A stretch of DNA of 56,057 nt, taken from assembly GCA_904420465.1 (NCBI GenBank), contig CAJFVL010000003.1, positions 1-56,057 of the forward strand. Direction: 5' to 3'. Positions 17,701 to 25,510 of the stretch are shown piece by piece. Position 1 is the stretch's first letter. Each line of letters begins with the position of its first letter. The DNA comes from an uncultured Clostridium sp. (GTDB taxonomy: Bacteria > Bacillota > Clostridia > Oscillospirales > Oscillospiraceae). Position numbers and translations under genes: made by a program. The notes under the pieces are model-generated. The model was not told the origin of the DNA. It ran no database searches and was given only the letters and a program-made list of their open reading frames with translations.

Positions 17701-17795
17701 CCTGCGGCAGCGTACACCGTGGGGACAGCCAGGACCACGGCCAGGGCCAGGGCGGCGGTCCGGCGGAACAGCGAGATTGCGGCGTTATGTTTCAT
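14712..17795 (-). CDS. SLH surface protein with a phosphodiester glycosidase domain
   Basis: The product has 1027 residues. Order: signal peptide (1-30); NAGPA-type phosphodiester glycosidase fold with AINTDFFS (107-114), RTALGVRSDGTLVLYAVDG and NLDGGGSTA (415-423), split by an acidic low-complexity insert (about 215-272) with tandem QDLP repeats; beta-rich segments (about 460-640); three SLH repeats (about 645-825: TTDHWAYQAVEYC, FTDVSSGDYYYTAVSWG, FPDKDLIADYAKGY); a PTDPEEPVDPEE linker; an Ig-like Big_2 domain; and a C-terminal SH3b domain (GLNVRSGPGLDYAVIGGL). SLH repeats bind pyruvylated secondary polymer, and the csaB-type gene is 5 kb away. An AAGGAG site precedes the ATG. Confidence 0.9.
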   Translation of the reverse strand: MKHNAAISLFRRTAALALAVVLAVPTVYAAAGEQKLQTASTLVEGLTYQNTITVNNSSRIESFSLELEEDSQVQPILLQGSGTVYGASNINTAVRNAQQLGYHVLAAINTDFFSTSTGVPLGIVIEDGIYKADPAAEDAMVIIDGQVSLVEDPEVTLTLTNQRTDEVVTPFFFNRTRTESGGLYLLNHDFSTVSTRTSTAGWYVRMKLVDGTEQTDPEEETGGSQDLPQDLPQDLPQDLPGDEEESDSSEQEEREEQEADSGEEEESASSQELTVSSTLTLEVVELLQSDQATTIGEDEYILTASDASGYIEVFQSFQVGDRITLTTSCEDETLSQAQWAGGVGDIIVRDGAVTDSSGWDYVNNGRAPRTALGVRSDGTLVLYAVDGRQSGYSMGLSEMDLAEEMLERGCEWAVNLDGGGSTAISVWLPGQEGPQVLNQPSDGSLRSCATYLMLVTEETGDGEPDRLALSEDGLVVLAGSSVTLPEAVVIDSGLNVLDETADDLEITSEERLGEIEDGVYTAGDEAGTDTLYLYSENLDIEGTAQIHVVDTLTSLSVSRQGDSGTLASLTIKPGETVQLSVTGSYWGRTALRDWVPVTWTVEGDVGTVDENGLFTASPNGGEGSITASAGGLSQTITLTQQYVHSDVTTDHWAYQAVEYCYANGIVGGVSATEFGADQSIRRGDFMLMLYNAVGRPEVTSGTTFTDVSSGDYYYTAVSWGQEAGLAFGTGDGVYSPNSSITREQAFTILRQAMPLLGKECPDGDLSVLDQFPDKDLIADYAKGYTATLVAQGVVAGKDTGIDPQGSLTRAEMAVLLHKVITYTPITEEPTDPEEPVDPEEPTDPEEPVDPEEPTDPEEPTDPGEPTDPGEGQEYTLTLDQTAVTLNSGESVTLNAVLTPEVEGAQITWTSSAPSSAAVSSSGVVTNLFAGVGTPVVTITASWEGCSASCQVTCNQASRTGVVINAESGLNVRSGPGLDYAVIGGLDNGAWVVVLAEQDGWYHVLYLNREGRAAVGYVLGDYLTILQQ
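15187..15318 (-). repeat. Tandem repeat encoding a Pro/Glu/Asp linker
   Basis: Units of about 21 and 42 bp (GGATCAACAGGCTCCTCC, GGGTCGGTGGGCTC) repeat about six times and encode the PTDPEEPVDPEE linker between the SLH and Ig-like domains. Its length is likely to vary among strains. Confidence 0.8.
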
Positions 17796-17836
17796 GGGCG
17801 CTCCTTTTGCAATATGTAAACCAATCGAACATCCAC

Positions 17837-17865
17837 ATTATAACAGCTCAGACCGGGAGTTGCAA
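17837..17865 (-). promoter_or_regulatory. Promoter of the SLH/glycosidase gene
   Basis: On the minus strand, -35 TTGCAA (17865-17860) and -10 TATAAT (17842-17837) are 17 bp apart, 42 bp upstream of the ATG. Confidence 0.8.
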
Positions 17866-17957
17866 CGAGAAAAAGGAACAAATTCCGGTCAGATCCCCAG
17901 GAAAAAAGCGGAATTCCTCCGAACTGTGAACAAGCTGTGAACGCAGGCCGCGAAAGG

Positions 17958-17986
17958 TTGAAAAACCGCCGCCCTTGGTGTACAAT
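17958..17986 (+). promoter_or_regulatory. Promoter of the murJ-csaB locus
   Basis: The -35 is TTGAAA (17958-17963) and the -10 is TACAAT (17981-17986), 17 bp apart and 57 bp before the murJ start. It is divergent from the SLH gene promoter, with about 90 bp between the two. Confidence 0.75.
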
Positions 17987-18042
17987 GAGACGATTCCCGC
18001 GGCCCCGGGCCGCCTGTATACCGAAACGAGGAGGTCTTTTGC

Positions 18043-19605
18043 TTGGAGGAACGCCGCGGCAGCGCCGCCAGAACCATCAGCTCGGTTATGGTCATCACCC
18101 TGCTGGGCAAGGTGCTGGGCCTGTACCGGGACCGTCTGCTGGCCATCCACTACAGCGTGGGACCCCAGGCCAGCGCCTTCTTCACGGCCAGCCGGATTCC
18201 CCGGGTGTTCTTTGACGCGGTGTTTGCCTCGGCCATTGCCGCCTGCTTCATCCCCGTGTTCAGCGAGTATCTGGAGAAGCGCGGCAAGCAGGAGGCCTTT
18301 CGCTTTGCCGGCACCTTTCTCACCGCCATGGCCCTGCTGACGGCGGCGCTCACCGCTCTGGGCATGGCGTTCCCCCAGCCCCTGGTGGCTCTGTTCTCCG
18401 ACTATGAGGACCCCCAGACCACCGCCCTGGCTGTCTCCCTCACCCGGGTGATGTTCCCCACGGTGCTCTTTTCCGGGGTAGCCTTCTCTCTGGTGGGCAT
18501 TCTCCAGGCTCTGGACCACTTCACCGCCCCCGCCCTCATGTCCGCCGTCTCCAATCTGGTAATCATCGCCTACTTCTATCTTGGGGACCAGCGCTGGGGC
18601 ATCTATGGGCTGGCCGCCGCCTACCTGGCGGGCTGGCTGCTCCAGGGGGTGATTCAGGGCCCGCCCCTCCGGCGGCTGGGCTACCGCTACCGCCCCGGCT
18701 TTGACTTCGGGTCGGAGGGGATGCGCAAGGTCTTTGTCCTGATGGCTCCGGTGATGGTGTCCACCTGGGTGCAGCCCATCAATCTGGTCATCAACTCCCG
18801 CTTCGGCTCCCGGCTGTATGACGGGGCGGGGGTGTCCGCTCTGGAATACGCCTCCAACCTGTATCTGGTCATCGCGGGCACCTTCATTCTGTCCATCACC
18901 AACGTGATCTTCCCCCGCCTCTCCCGGCTCACCGCGGGCGGTGAAGAGGGGGCCTTCCGGGACACCCTGCGCCAGACCGTTCACACCAGTCTGTTCTTTG
19001 TCTTTCCCATGTCCGCCGGGCTGATGGCGGTGGCCCGTCCCCTGGTTTCCTTTTTATATGGCGGAGGGAGCTTTGACGAATTCTCCGTCCAGATCACCTC
19101 CACCGCTCTGGTCTGGTCCTCCCTGGGTATGGCGGGCTATGCCCTGCAGAACGTACTCAGCCGGGCCTATTTTGCCCGGCAGCAGGGCAGGGGGCCTCTG
19201 CTGGCCGGGGCGGCGGCCATTGCCGTCAACATTCTGCTGTGCATGGCGCTCACCGGCCCCTTCTCCGTGGCCGGACTGGCCTTTGCGTCCGCCCTGTCCT
19301 CCACGGTGTACGCTCTGCTCCTCCTTGTCCCCCTGGAACGCCGCAGAGAGGGCGTATTGGACCGGGCTCTTGTCCGGGATCTGCTTAAAATGCTGCTGGC
19401 CGCCCTCCTCACCGGGGCGGCGGCTGCCGGCCTGCTCCGCCTGCTCCAGGGCGTCCTGCCCGCTGGCAAGGCGGGGGAACTGCTCTCTCTGGCCCTGTGC
19501 GCCCTCTCCGGGGCGGCGGTCTATTTCCTGGCCGCCCGCGCTCTGGGCCTGCAGGAGGCAAAGCTGGCCTTCTCCCTGGTAAAACGAATTGGAAAACGAG
19601 GTTGA
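18043..19605 (+). CDS. murJ: Lipid II / polyprenyl-linked oligosaccharide flippase, MurJ family
   Basis: The product has 520 residues and about 14 membrane segments. The N-terminal KVLGLYRDRLLA and SRIPRVFFDAVFASAIAACFIPVFSE carry the conserved MurJ arginines and the central cavity region. MurJ flips lipid II for peptidoglycan synthesis. Here it heads a polymer-assembly operon, so it might instead flip a secondary polymer precursor (inference). The start is TTG at 18043 with a GAGGAGG site 9 bases upstream; no ATG gives the full conserved N-terminus. Confidence 0.9.
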   Translation: MEERRGSAARTISSVMVITLLGKVLGLYRDRLLAIHYSVGPQASAFFTASRIPRVFFDAVFASAIAACFIPVFSEYLEKRGKQEAFRFAGTFLTAMALLTAALTALGMAFPQPLVALFSDYEDPQTTALAVSLTRVMFPTVLFSGVAFSLVGILQALDHFTAPALMSAVSNLVIIAYFYLGDQRWGIYGLAAAYLAGWLLQGVIQGPPLRRLGYRYRPGFDFGSEGMRKVFVLMAPVMVSTWVQPINLVINSRFGSRLYDGAGVSALEYASNLYLVIAGTFILSITNVIFPRLSRLTAGGEEGAFRDTLRQTVHTSLFFVFPMSAGLMAVARPLVSFLYGGGSFDEFSVQITSTALVWSSLGMAGYALQNVLSRAYFARQQGRGPLLAGAAAIAVNILLCMALTGPFSVAGLAFASALSSTVYALLLLVPLERRREGVLDRALVRDLLKMLLAALLTGAAAAGLLRLLQGVLPAGKAGELLSLALCALSGAAVYFLAARALGLQEAKLAFSLVKRIGKRG

Positions 19606-21047
19606 TGTCCATGGAACAACTGCAGCGAATCTGGAGCGCCAGCCTGGTGGGACGCCTGGTGGACGCCCTGTGCCTGTGGTGCGGCCGGCAGTGGCAGCGC
19701 AGCTGGCTGGTATACGCCTTTCTCCATCCCACCCGGCAGCCCGGCGATGACCAGCACAGTTTGTGCTTCAGGCTGTGGCTGCTGGTGCGCCGCCTGTTCT
19801 CCGCTCTCTTCCGCGCCCTGCGGCTGGACCGGCTGCTGGAGGGCAGTATCTTCCAGAACACCGCCTTCTGGGCCATGGCCGCCGTGGCGCTGGCCCCCTT
19901 TCTGCCCACGATGGCGGTGCTGGCACTGGTGATGGCGGGGTTCTTCTCCCTGGCCATCCGGCTGGCGGAGGACCGCAGCCGCCCGCTGGCCTCCTCCCCT
20001 GTCAACCGCTACCTGCTGCTGTATGCCCTGGCTTATCTGGCCGCCGGAGCGCTGTCCGTCTCCCCCTCCTCCAGCCTGCCGGTGGCCGCTTTGATGTGTG
20101 CTTTCATTCTCTTCGCCTTTCTGCTGGAAAACGCCATTCAGACCCGCAGCCAGCTGGAGGCGCTCATCCGGCTGATGGTGTTCGCCGCAACCCTGGTGTC
20201 CCTGTACGGCATCTTCCAGTATGTCTTTCAGACAGGCTACCAGTCGGAGGCATGGGTGGACAGCGACATGTTCTCCTCCATCACCTTCCGGGTGACCTCC
20301 ACCATCCAGAACCCCAACATGCTGGGCCAGTATCTGCTGCTGATGATCCCCCTGGGGGGCGCCTGCCTGCTGGGGGCCAGGGAGCGGGACCAGCGGCTGC
20401 TCTATCTCTTCTGCTGCGGGGCCATGACGGTGTGCATCCTGCTCACCTTTGCCCGTGGGGCCTGGCTGGGCCTGCTGGCGGCCGGAGTCATCTTCCTGCT
20501 TCTGCTGGCCCCCCGCCTGATCCTGCTGGCTCCCATTGCGTTGGTGATATTGGCCCTGGTCCTTCCTGACGCGGTCATCAGCCGCTTTACCAGCATCGGC
20601 GATCTGTCAGACAACTCCACCTCCTACCGGCTGAGCATCTGGATCGGGTCGGCGGCCATGCTGAAGGATTACTGGCTGTGCGGCATTGGTCCGGGCACCG
20701 AGGCCTTCAATCTGGTTTATCCTCTCTACAGCCTGGGGGCCGCCGCCGCTCAGCACTCCCACAGCCTTTATCTCCAGACCCTGTGCGACGGAGGGGTTTT
20801 CACCCTGTTCACCCTGCTGGCTTCCCTCCTCTCCCTTGCCCGGGTGCTGTGCGTCTCCCTGACGAAAAAGCTGGACTGGCAGATGAAGCTTTGGCTGGTG
20901 GCCATCCTGGCGGGGCTGGCCGGCTTCCTGGTCCAGGGCGCCACCGACTACAGCTTCTATAATTACCGGGTTGCCCTGATGTTCTGGGCCTTCGTCGGCA
21001 CCGGCATCGCCGCCGGCCGCCTGGCCTGGAAGGAGGTCGAGTCATGA
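19605..21047 (+). CDS. O-antigen ligase / polymerase-like membrane protein (Wzy_C type)
   Basis: The product has about 480 residues and 10 to 12 membrane segments. The Wzy_C/WaaL signature is visible as RGAWLGLLAAG, LSDNSTSYRLSIWIGSAAMLKDYWLCGIGPGTEAF and AAQHSHSLYLQTLCDGG. The family joins or transfers polymer from lipid carriers. The ATG at 19605 overlaps the murJ stop; a second in-frame ATG at 19611 is possible. It overlaps the next gene by 4 bp. Confidence 0.85.
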   Translation: MSMEQLQRIWSASLVGRLVDALCLWCGRQWQRSWLVYAFLHPTRQPGDDQHSLCFRLWLLVRRLFSALFRALRLDRLLEGSIFQNTAFWAMAAVALAPFLPTMAVLALVMAGFFSLAIRLAEDRSRPLASSPVNRYLLLYALAYLAAGALSVSPSSSLPVAALMCAFILFAFLLENAIQTRSQLEALIRLMVFAATLVSLYGIFQYVFQTGYQSEAWVDSDMFSSITFRVTSTIQNPNMLGQYLLLMIPLGGACLLGARERDQRLLYLFCCGAMTVCILLTFARGAWLGLLAAGVIFLLLLAPRLILLAPIALVILALVLPDAVISRFTSIGDLSDNSTSYRLSIWIGSAAMLKDYWLCGIGPGTEAFNLVYPLYSLGAAAAQHSHSLYLQTLCDGGVFTLFTLLASLLSLARVLCVSLTKKLDWQMKLWLVAILAGLAGFLVQGATDYSFYNYRVALMFWAFVGTGIAAGRLAWKEVES

Positions 21048-22171
21048 TCCGCGTCATCCAGGTCATCAGCGACACCAACATCGGCGGCGGGGGACGCAGC
21101 CTGCTCAACTATCTGGCCTGCTGCGACCTCAGCCGCTTCTCCCCCAGCGTGGTCCTCCCCCGGGGCAGCGCCCTGACCGAGCGGGTGCGGGCCCTGGATG
21201 TGCCGGTGGAGGAGATCGACGCCATGGCCGACCAGTCCCTGGACTGGAAGGCCGTTCCCCCCCTGACCCGCATCTTCCGCCGGGAGAAGCCCGATCTGGT
21301 CCACACCCACGGCTCCCTGTCCGGCCGCATCGCCGCCCGGCTGGCCGGCTGCCGGGTGGTCTATACCCGGCACTGCGCCTTTCCTCCGGGCAGGCTGATT
21401 TCCAGTCCGCCGGGGCGGCTGGCCAACCGGATTCTGGACGGCCTGCTGTCCGACGGCACCATCGCCATCGGGGCGGCGGCCAGGGAAATTCTGGTAGCCA
21501 CCGGCATCCCGGCGGACAAGATCCACGTCATGCTCAACGGGGTCGCCCCCCTCCTCAGGCCCTCGCCGGAGGAACGCCGGGCCCTGCGGTCGGAATACGG
21601 CTTTTCCGACGGAGACTTTGTGGCGGGTATTCTGGCCCGGGTGGAGGAGTACAAGGGGCACGGCCTTCTTCTCCAGGCAGTGTCCGCGCTGGCGGAGGAA
21701 GGGCGCCCCATCAAGCTGCTGGTGGCGGGCACCGGCCCCTACGAGGATGAGCTGCGCCTGCGCTCCCTCTCCCTGCCGGAGGGGACGGTGCACTTCGCCG
21801 GCTTCGTCACCGATGTGGAAAAAGCCTTCGGCGCCATGGACGTGCAGGTGAACGCCTCCTACGTCAGCGAGGCCTCCCCCCTCTCCCTGCTGGAGGGGAT
21901 GAGCATGGGCCTGCCCGCCGTGGTCAGCGACTGCGGCGGCAATCCCCTCCACATCACCGACGGGGAAAACGGTCTGATCTTCCCCAGCGGAGACGTTCCC
22001 GCCCTCACCGCCTGCCTGCGGCGTCTGATGGACGAGCCGGATACCCTGGCGCGCCTCTCCCAGGGCGCCCTGACCGTGTTTCAGCAGCGCTTTACCGGCG
22101 AAATTTTTGCCCGGAGGCTGGAGGAAATCTATCTCCAGACCCTGAAAGGAGTTCAACATGGAACAACATAA
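21044..22171 (+). CDS. Glycosyltransferase family 4 (GT-B fold)
   Basis: The product has 375 residues. N-terminal Rossmann half: the glycine loop NIGGGGRSLLNYL and PDLVHTHGSLSGR. C-terminal half: AGILARVEEYKGHGLLL, LLVAGTGPYEDEL, and the acidic EASPLSLLEGMSMGLP of the E-x7-E type. It adds a sugar to a lipid-linked chain, probably in polymer assembly. It is coupled to the ligase (ATGA), and the DUF4330 gene starts 14 bp before its stop. Confidence 0.9.
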   Translation: MIRVIQVISDTNIGGGGRSLLNYLACCDLSRFSPSVVLPRGSALTERVRALDVPVEEIDAMADQSLDWKAVPPLTRIFRREKPDLVHTHGSLSGRIAARLAGCRVVYTRHCAFPPGRLISSPPGRLANRILDGLLSDGTIAIGAAAREILVATGIPADKIHVMLNGVAPLLRPSPEERRALRSEYGFSDGDFVAGILARVEEYKGHGLLLQAVSALAEEGRPIKLLVAGTGPYEDELRLRSLSLPEGTVHFAGFVTDVEKAFGAMDVQVNASYVSEASPLSLLEGMSMGLPAVVSDCGGNPLHITDGENGLIFPSGDVPALTACLRRLMDEPDTLARLSQGALTVFQQRFTGEIFARRLEEIYLQTLKGVQHGTT

Positions 22172-22658
22172 CAGACCCTTCCGCCTGCGTCTCAATCTGT
22201 TTGACGGCATCGTGCTGGCAGTCATTCTGGTTGTCGGCCTTTTCCTGCTGTGGACCTTTTTCCGCCCCGAACCGGAGGCTGACAACGCGGACTGGGTGCC
22301 GGTGCGGTACAGCGTCCACATCGACCAGGTGCTGGAGGGCACCAGCCAGCTGATCCAGCCCGGCGACCCTCTGGAGTACACCCTGGAGGAGGCCCAGCTG
22401 GGCACCGTGGTCTCGGTGGAGTCCTCCCCCTGCGTCACCACCGGCCTGGATGAGGAGTCCCTGACCACCGTGGAGGCCGTCCTCCCCGGATATGAGAGCA
22501 TCGACCTGGTGGTGGACGCCATGTGTGAGGAGGAGGACTACTGCCTGCGGGCCGGAGGCGTGGTGGTGCTGCGCACCGGAGACCAGCTGTATATCCGGGG
22601 CTCCCAGTTTGCCGCCGTGGGCACCATCACCGACATCGAAAGGAGTGAGGGGCAATGA
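22158..22658 (+). CDS. DUF4330 protein, first of a tandem pair
   Basis: The product has 166 residues: a short cytoplasmic stretch (RLRLNLFDG), one membrane helix (about 16-33), and an outer domain of about 125 residues rich in beta strands. The FDGIVLAVILV start and IRGSQFAAVGTI end are family-like. The role of DUF4330 is unknown. It overlaps the upstream glycosyltransferase by 14 bp and the next gene by 4 bp, so it belongs to the same transcript. Confidence 0.75.
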   Translation: MEQHNRPFRLRLNLFDGIVLAVILVVGLFLLWTFFRPEPEADNADWVPVRYSVHIDQVLEGTSQLIQPGDPLEYTLEEAQLGTVVSVESSPCVTTGLDEESLTTVEAVLPGYESIDLVVDAMCEEEDYCLRAGGVVVLRTGDQLYIRGSQFAAVGTITDIERSEGQ

Positions 22659-23170
22659 AACCTTTCATCGACCGGGATGGCCGGATCTTCGGCCTTGTCA
22701 GCGTAGTGGACCTGCTGGTGCTGATTTTTCTGGTGCTGGCCGGGGTGTCCCTGTATCTGAAGGCCAATGTGCTGGACACCACCCAGACCGCCCAGAGTCA
22801 CGATCTGTCCGCCATGGACACGGTCTCCGTCCAGGTGCTGGTCTCCAACGTCTCCGACTTTGTGGCTGACGCGCTGGAGATCGGGGACGAGGTCTATGAC
22901 CAGGGCAACTTTGACGCCGGAGTGCTGGGCACCATTTCGGACATCCAGATTCAGGACGCCTCCTATATTGCCGAGCTGTCCAACGGCCTGCAGGCGGTGG
23001 TCTCCGGGGCGGAGGACCACTGCAACATCCTTCTGACCCTGGAGTGCCGCTACACCCAGTCCAACGGCTTCTGGATGATCAACGGCGACTACCCTCTGGG
23101 GGTCAATGCGGCCCGCACCTTCTTCACCAAGTACGCCGGCTTCGGCGGCACAGTGGTCCAGATCGGGTAA
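22655..23170 (+). CDS. DUF4330 protein, second of a tandem pair
   Basis: The product has 171 residues with the family start FIDRDGRIFGLVSVVDLLVL, one membrane helix (about 15-32) and an outer beta-rich domain (VSVQVLVSNVSDFVADALEIGDEV). It ends INGDYPLGVNAARTFFTKYAGFGG. It is diverged from the first copy but has the same layout. Co-translation (ATGA) suggests they act as a pair, perhaps scaffolding polymer assembly (inference). Confidence 0.8.
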   Translation: MKPFIDRDGRIFGLVSVVDLLVLIFLVLAGVSLYLKANVLDTTQTAQSHDLSAMDTVSVQVLVSNVSDFVADALEIGDEVYDQGNFDAGVLGTISDIQIQDASYIAELSNGLQAVVSGAEDHCNILLTLECRYTQSNGFWMINGDYPLGVNAARTFFTKYAGFGGTVVQIG

Positions 23171-23183
23171 AGGAGCGGACTCC

Positions 23184-25397
23184 ATGAAGATCCTGATGGC
23201 CACCATGGGCCTGGATATCGGCGGGGCGGAAACCCACATTGTGGAGCTGGCCAAGGAGTTGAAGCACGAAGGCCACGACGTTGCCATCGTCTCCCGCGGC
23301 GGGGTCTACGTCCCAGAGATCACTGCCGCCGGCATCCGCCACTACGAGGCCCCCATGCACCGCCGCAGCCTGTCCGACATGCTCCGCTCCCGCTCCATTC
23401 TGCGCCGGGTCATCCGTCTGGAAAATCCCGACGTGGTCCACGCCCACGCCCGCATCCCCGCCTTTCTCTGCGGCACCCTCCAGCCCCGGATGAAATTTCC
23501 CTTTGTCACCACCGCCCACTGGGTCTTTGATACCCGGGGAGCCCTGCGTTACCTCACCAACTGGGGCGAGCGGACGGTGGCCGTGTCAGACGACATTAAG
23601 GACTATCTGATCCGGGAGTACCACCTTCCCCCCGAGCATATCTCGGTGACCATCAACGGTATTGATACGGAGAAATTTTCTCCCGCCGTGTCCGGAGCAG
23701 GAGTCATCCGGGAGTTCGGCCTGAATCCGGGCCGGCCCATCGTCTCCTACGTCAGCCGAATGGATGCCGATCGGGCCCTGGTGGCCCGGCAGCTGATCCA
23801 GATCGCTCCCCAGCTGGACCAGGCCGTCCCCGGGGTCCAGCTGCTCATCGCGGGCGGAGGCAACGTCTTTGCCGAGCTGAAGGCCCAGGCCGACTCGGTC
23901 AACGCCGCCCTGGGCCGTCGGTGCGTCACCATGACCGGCCCCCGCACCGATATTAACAAGATTGTGGCCGCCGGCCAGATCTTTGTCGGGGTGTCCCGGG
24001 CAGCGCTGGAGGCCATGTCGGCCGCCAAGCCGGTCATTGTGGCGGGCAACGAGGGGTACCAGGGCCTGTTTGGTCCGGACAAGCTGGCCGAGGCCCAGGC
24101 GGGCAACTTCTGCTGCCGCGGCCTCCCCCAGTCCGACCCCCAGGTGTTGCTGCGGGACGTGGCCGGCGCACTTGCCCTCTCCCCTGAGGGGAGAGAGCGC
24201 GCCGGGGCCTACGGGCGGCAGGTTATCTTTGACCACTACTCGGTGCGCCGCATGGCTGCCGACTGTCTGGCCATGTACGACCAGGTGCGCCGCCGGAAGT
24301 ACAACGTGGTGATGAGCGGCTACTACGGCTTCGCCAACGCGGGAGACGACGCCATTCTGGAGTCCATCCAGCAGGCCATCCATGAGGCCAGCAATGATGT
24401 GTCGGTCACCGTGCTGTCCAACGACCCGGAGCTGACCCGGAAGCAGTATGGCATGGACGCCATCCCCCGCTTCCGGATGTGGCGGGTATTTTCCGCTCTG
24501 CGCCGCAGCGACGTGCTCCTCTCCGGAGGCGGCAGTCTCCTTCAGGATACCACCTCCACACGCTCCCTGATGTACTATCTGTCGGTCATCCGCTGCGCGG
24601 ACCTGTTGGGCAAGCCGGTGATGCTGTACGCCAACGGCATCGGCCCGGTGCGCAAGCCGGGCAACCGCCGCCGGGTAAAACGGGTGGTGGAGCGGGCCGC
24701 GCTGGTCACGCTGCGGGACCACAGCTCGGCTCGGGAGCTGGCCGACATGGGGGTAACCCGGCCCGACCTGTATGTCACTGCGGACCCGGTATTTCACCTG
24801 GCCCCTGCCTGTCCGGAACGGGCCGCCCAGCTGCTCGCCTGCGCCGGACTTCCGGCAGGCTCCCGCTTTACAGCAGTCTCGGTCCGCGACTGGCGTGACA
24901 CCGACGGTTTCTTCCCCCAGCTGGCCCGGCTGTGTGACCACCTGCGCCGGGTCCACGGACTGGAGATTCTTTTCCTTCTGATGCAGCCGAACCGGGACCG
25001 GGAGGCCACGGCACGGGTACGCAGCCTGATGGAGGAGCCCTCCTATACGCTGGACGCCCCCTGCACCCCCCGGGAGCTGATGGGGGTGCTGGGACAGGCC
25101 AGGCTGTGTCTGGCCATGCGCCTGCACACCCTGATCTTCGCCGCGCGCATGGCCGTGCCTGCCATGGGGCTGGTCTACGATCCCAAGGTGGACAGCTACC
25201 TCCGGGAGCTGGACCTGCCGGCGGCGGGGGATGTGGAGCACTTCGACGGGGAGGAGGCCATCCGCCGGGCCGACGCCCTGATGGCCGATTATGACGCTGT
25301 CCTCGCCCGCCTCCGGGAAAAATCCGCCGCCCTGGCCCAGGCCGCCAGGGAAAACGAGCGGCTTCTGCTGGAGCTGCTGGAGCGAACCAAGCGCTGA
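23184..25397 (+). CDS. csaB: Fused glycosyltransferase and CsaB-type polysaccharide pyruvyl transferase
   Basis: The product has 737 residues. Residues 1-370 are a GT4-type transferase (GLDIGGAETHIVELAKEL, PDVVHAHARIPAFL, and AGGGNVFAELKAQA). Residues 373-737 are a CsaB-like pyruvyl transferase (MSGYYGFANAGDDAILESI, SGGGSLLQDTTSTRSLMYYL, YANGIGPVRKPGNRR, AMRLHTLIFAARM). CsaB adds ketal pyruvate to secondary cell wall polymer, the ligand of SLH domains. In most bacteria it stands alone at about 360 residues; here one protein could both add a sugar and pyruvylate. The ATG at 23184 has an AAGGAG site. It is the last gene of the operon. Confidence 0.9.
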   Translation: MKILMATMGLDIGGAETHIVELAKELKHEGHDVAIVSRGGVYVPEITAAGIRHYEAPMHRRSLSDMLRSRSILRRVIRLENPDVVHAHARIPAFLCGTLQPRMKFPFVTTAHWVFDTRGALRYLTNWGERTVAVSDDIKDYLIREYHLPPEHISVTINGIDTEKFSPAVSGAGVIREFGLNPGRPIVSYVSRMDADRALVARQLIQIAPQLDQAVPGVQLLIAGGGNVFAELKAQADSVNAALGRRCVTMTGPRTDINKIVAAGQIFVGVSRAALEAMSAAKPVIVAGNEGYQGLFGPDKLAEAQAGNFCCRGLPQSDPQVLLRDVAGALALSPEGRERAGAYGRQVIFDHYSVRRMAADCLAMYDQVRRRKYNVVMSGYYGFANAGDDAILESIQQAIHEASNDVSVTVLSNDPELTRKQYGMDAIPRFRMWRVFSALRRSDVLLSGGGSLLQDTTSTRSLMYYLSVIRCADLLGKPVMLYANGIGPVRKPGNRRRVKRVVERAALVTLRDHSSARELADMGVTRPDLYVTADPVFHLAPACPERAAQLLACAGLPAGSRFTAVSVRDWRDTDGFFPQLARLCDHLRRVHGLEILFLLMQPNRDREATARVRSLMEEPSYTLDAPCTPRELMGVLGQARLCLAMRLHTLIFAARMAVPAMGLVYDPKVDSYLRELDLPAAGDVEHFDGEEAIRRADALMADYDAVLARLREKSAALAQAARENERLLLELLERTKR

Positions 25398-25461
25398 TTC
25401 GAGTCTCCGTCCTGTGCTGCCGTGAATATCCAGCCAGTCTTTTAAATTTTGTTTTCAGTCA

Positions 25462-25510
25462 AGAATCGGGAGGGGATATGTCCTGACATATCCCCTCCCG
25501 ATTCTTTTCT
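25462..25510 (+). terminator. Terminator of the murJ-csaB operon
   Basis: The arms 25462-25482 and 25485-25505 are complementary over 21 bp with almost no loop (so 19-20 paired). The tail TTTTCTTTTTC follows. On the minus strand there is also an A-rich tail, so it may work both ways. Confidence 0.85.

Noticed and set aside
23586-25241. A 551-residue minus-strand frame opposite the GT-CsaB fusion
   Set aside because: Antisense shadow; composition is that of a GC-rich mirror frame.
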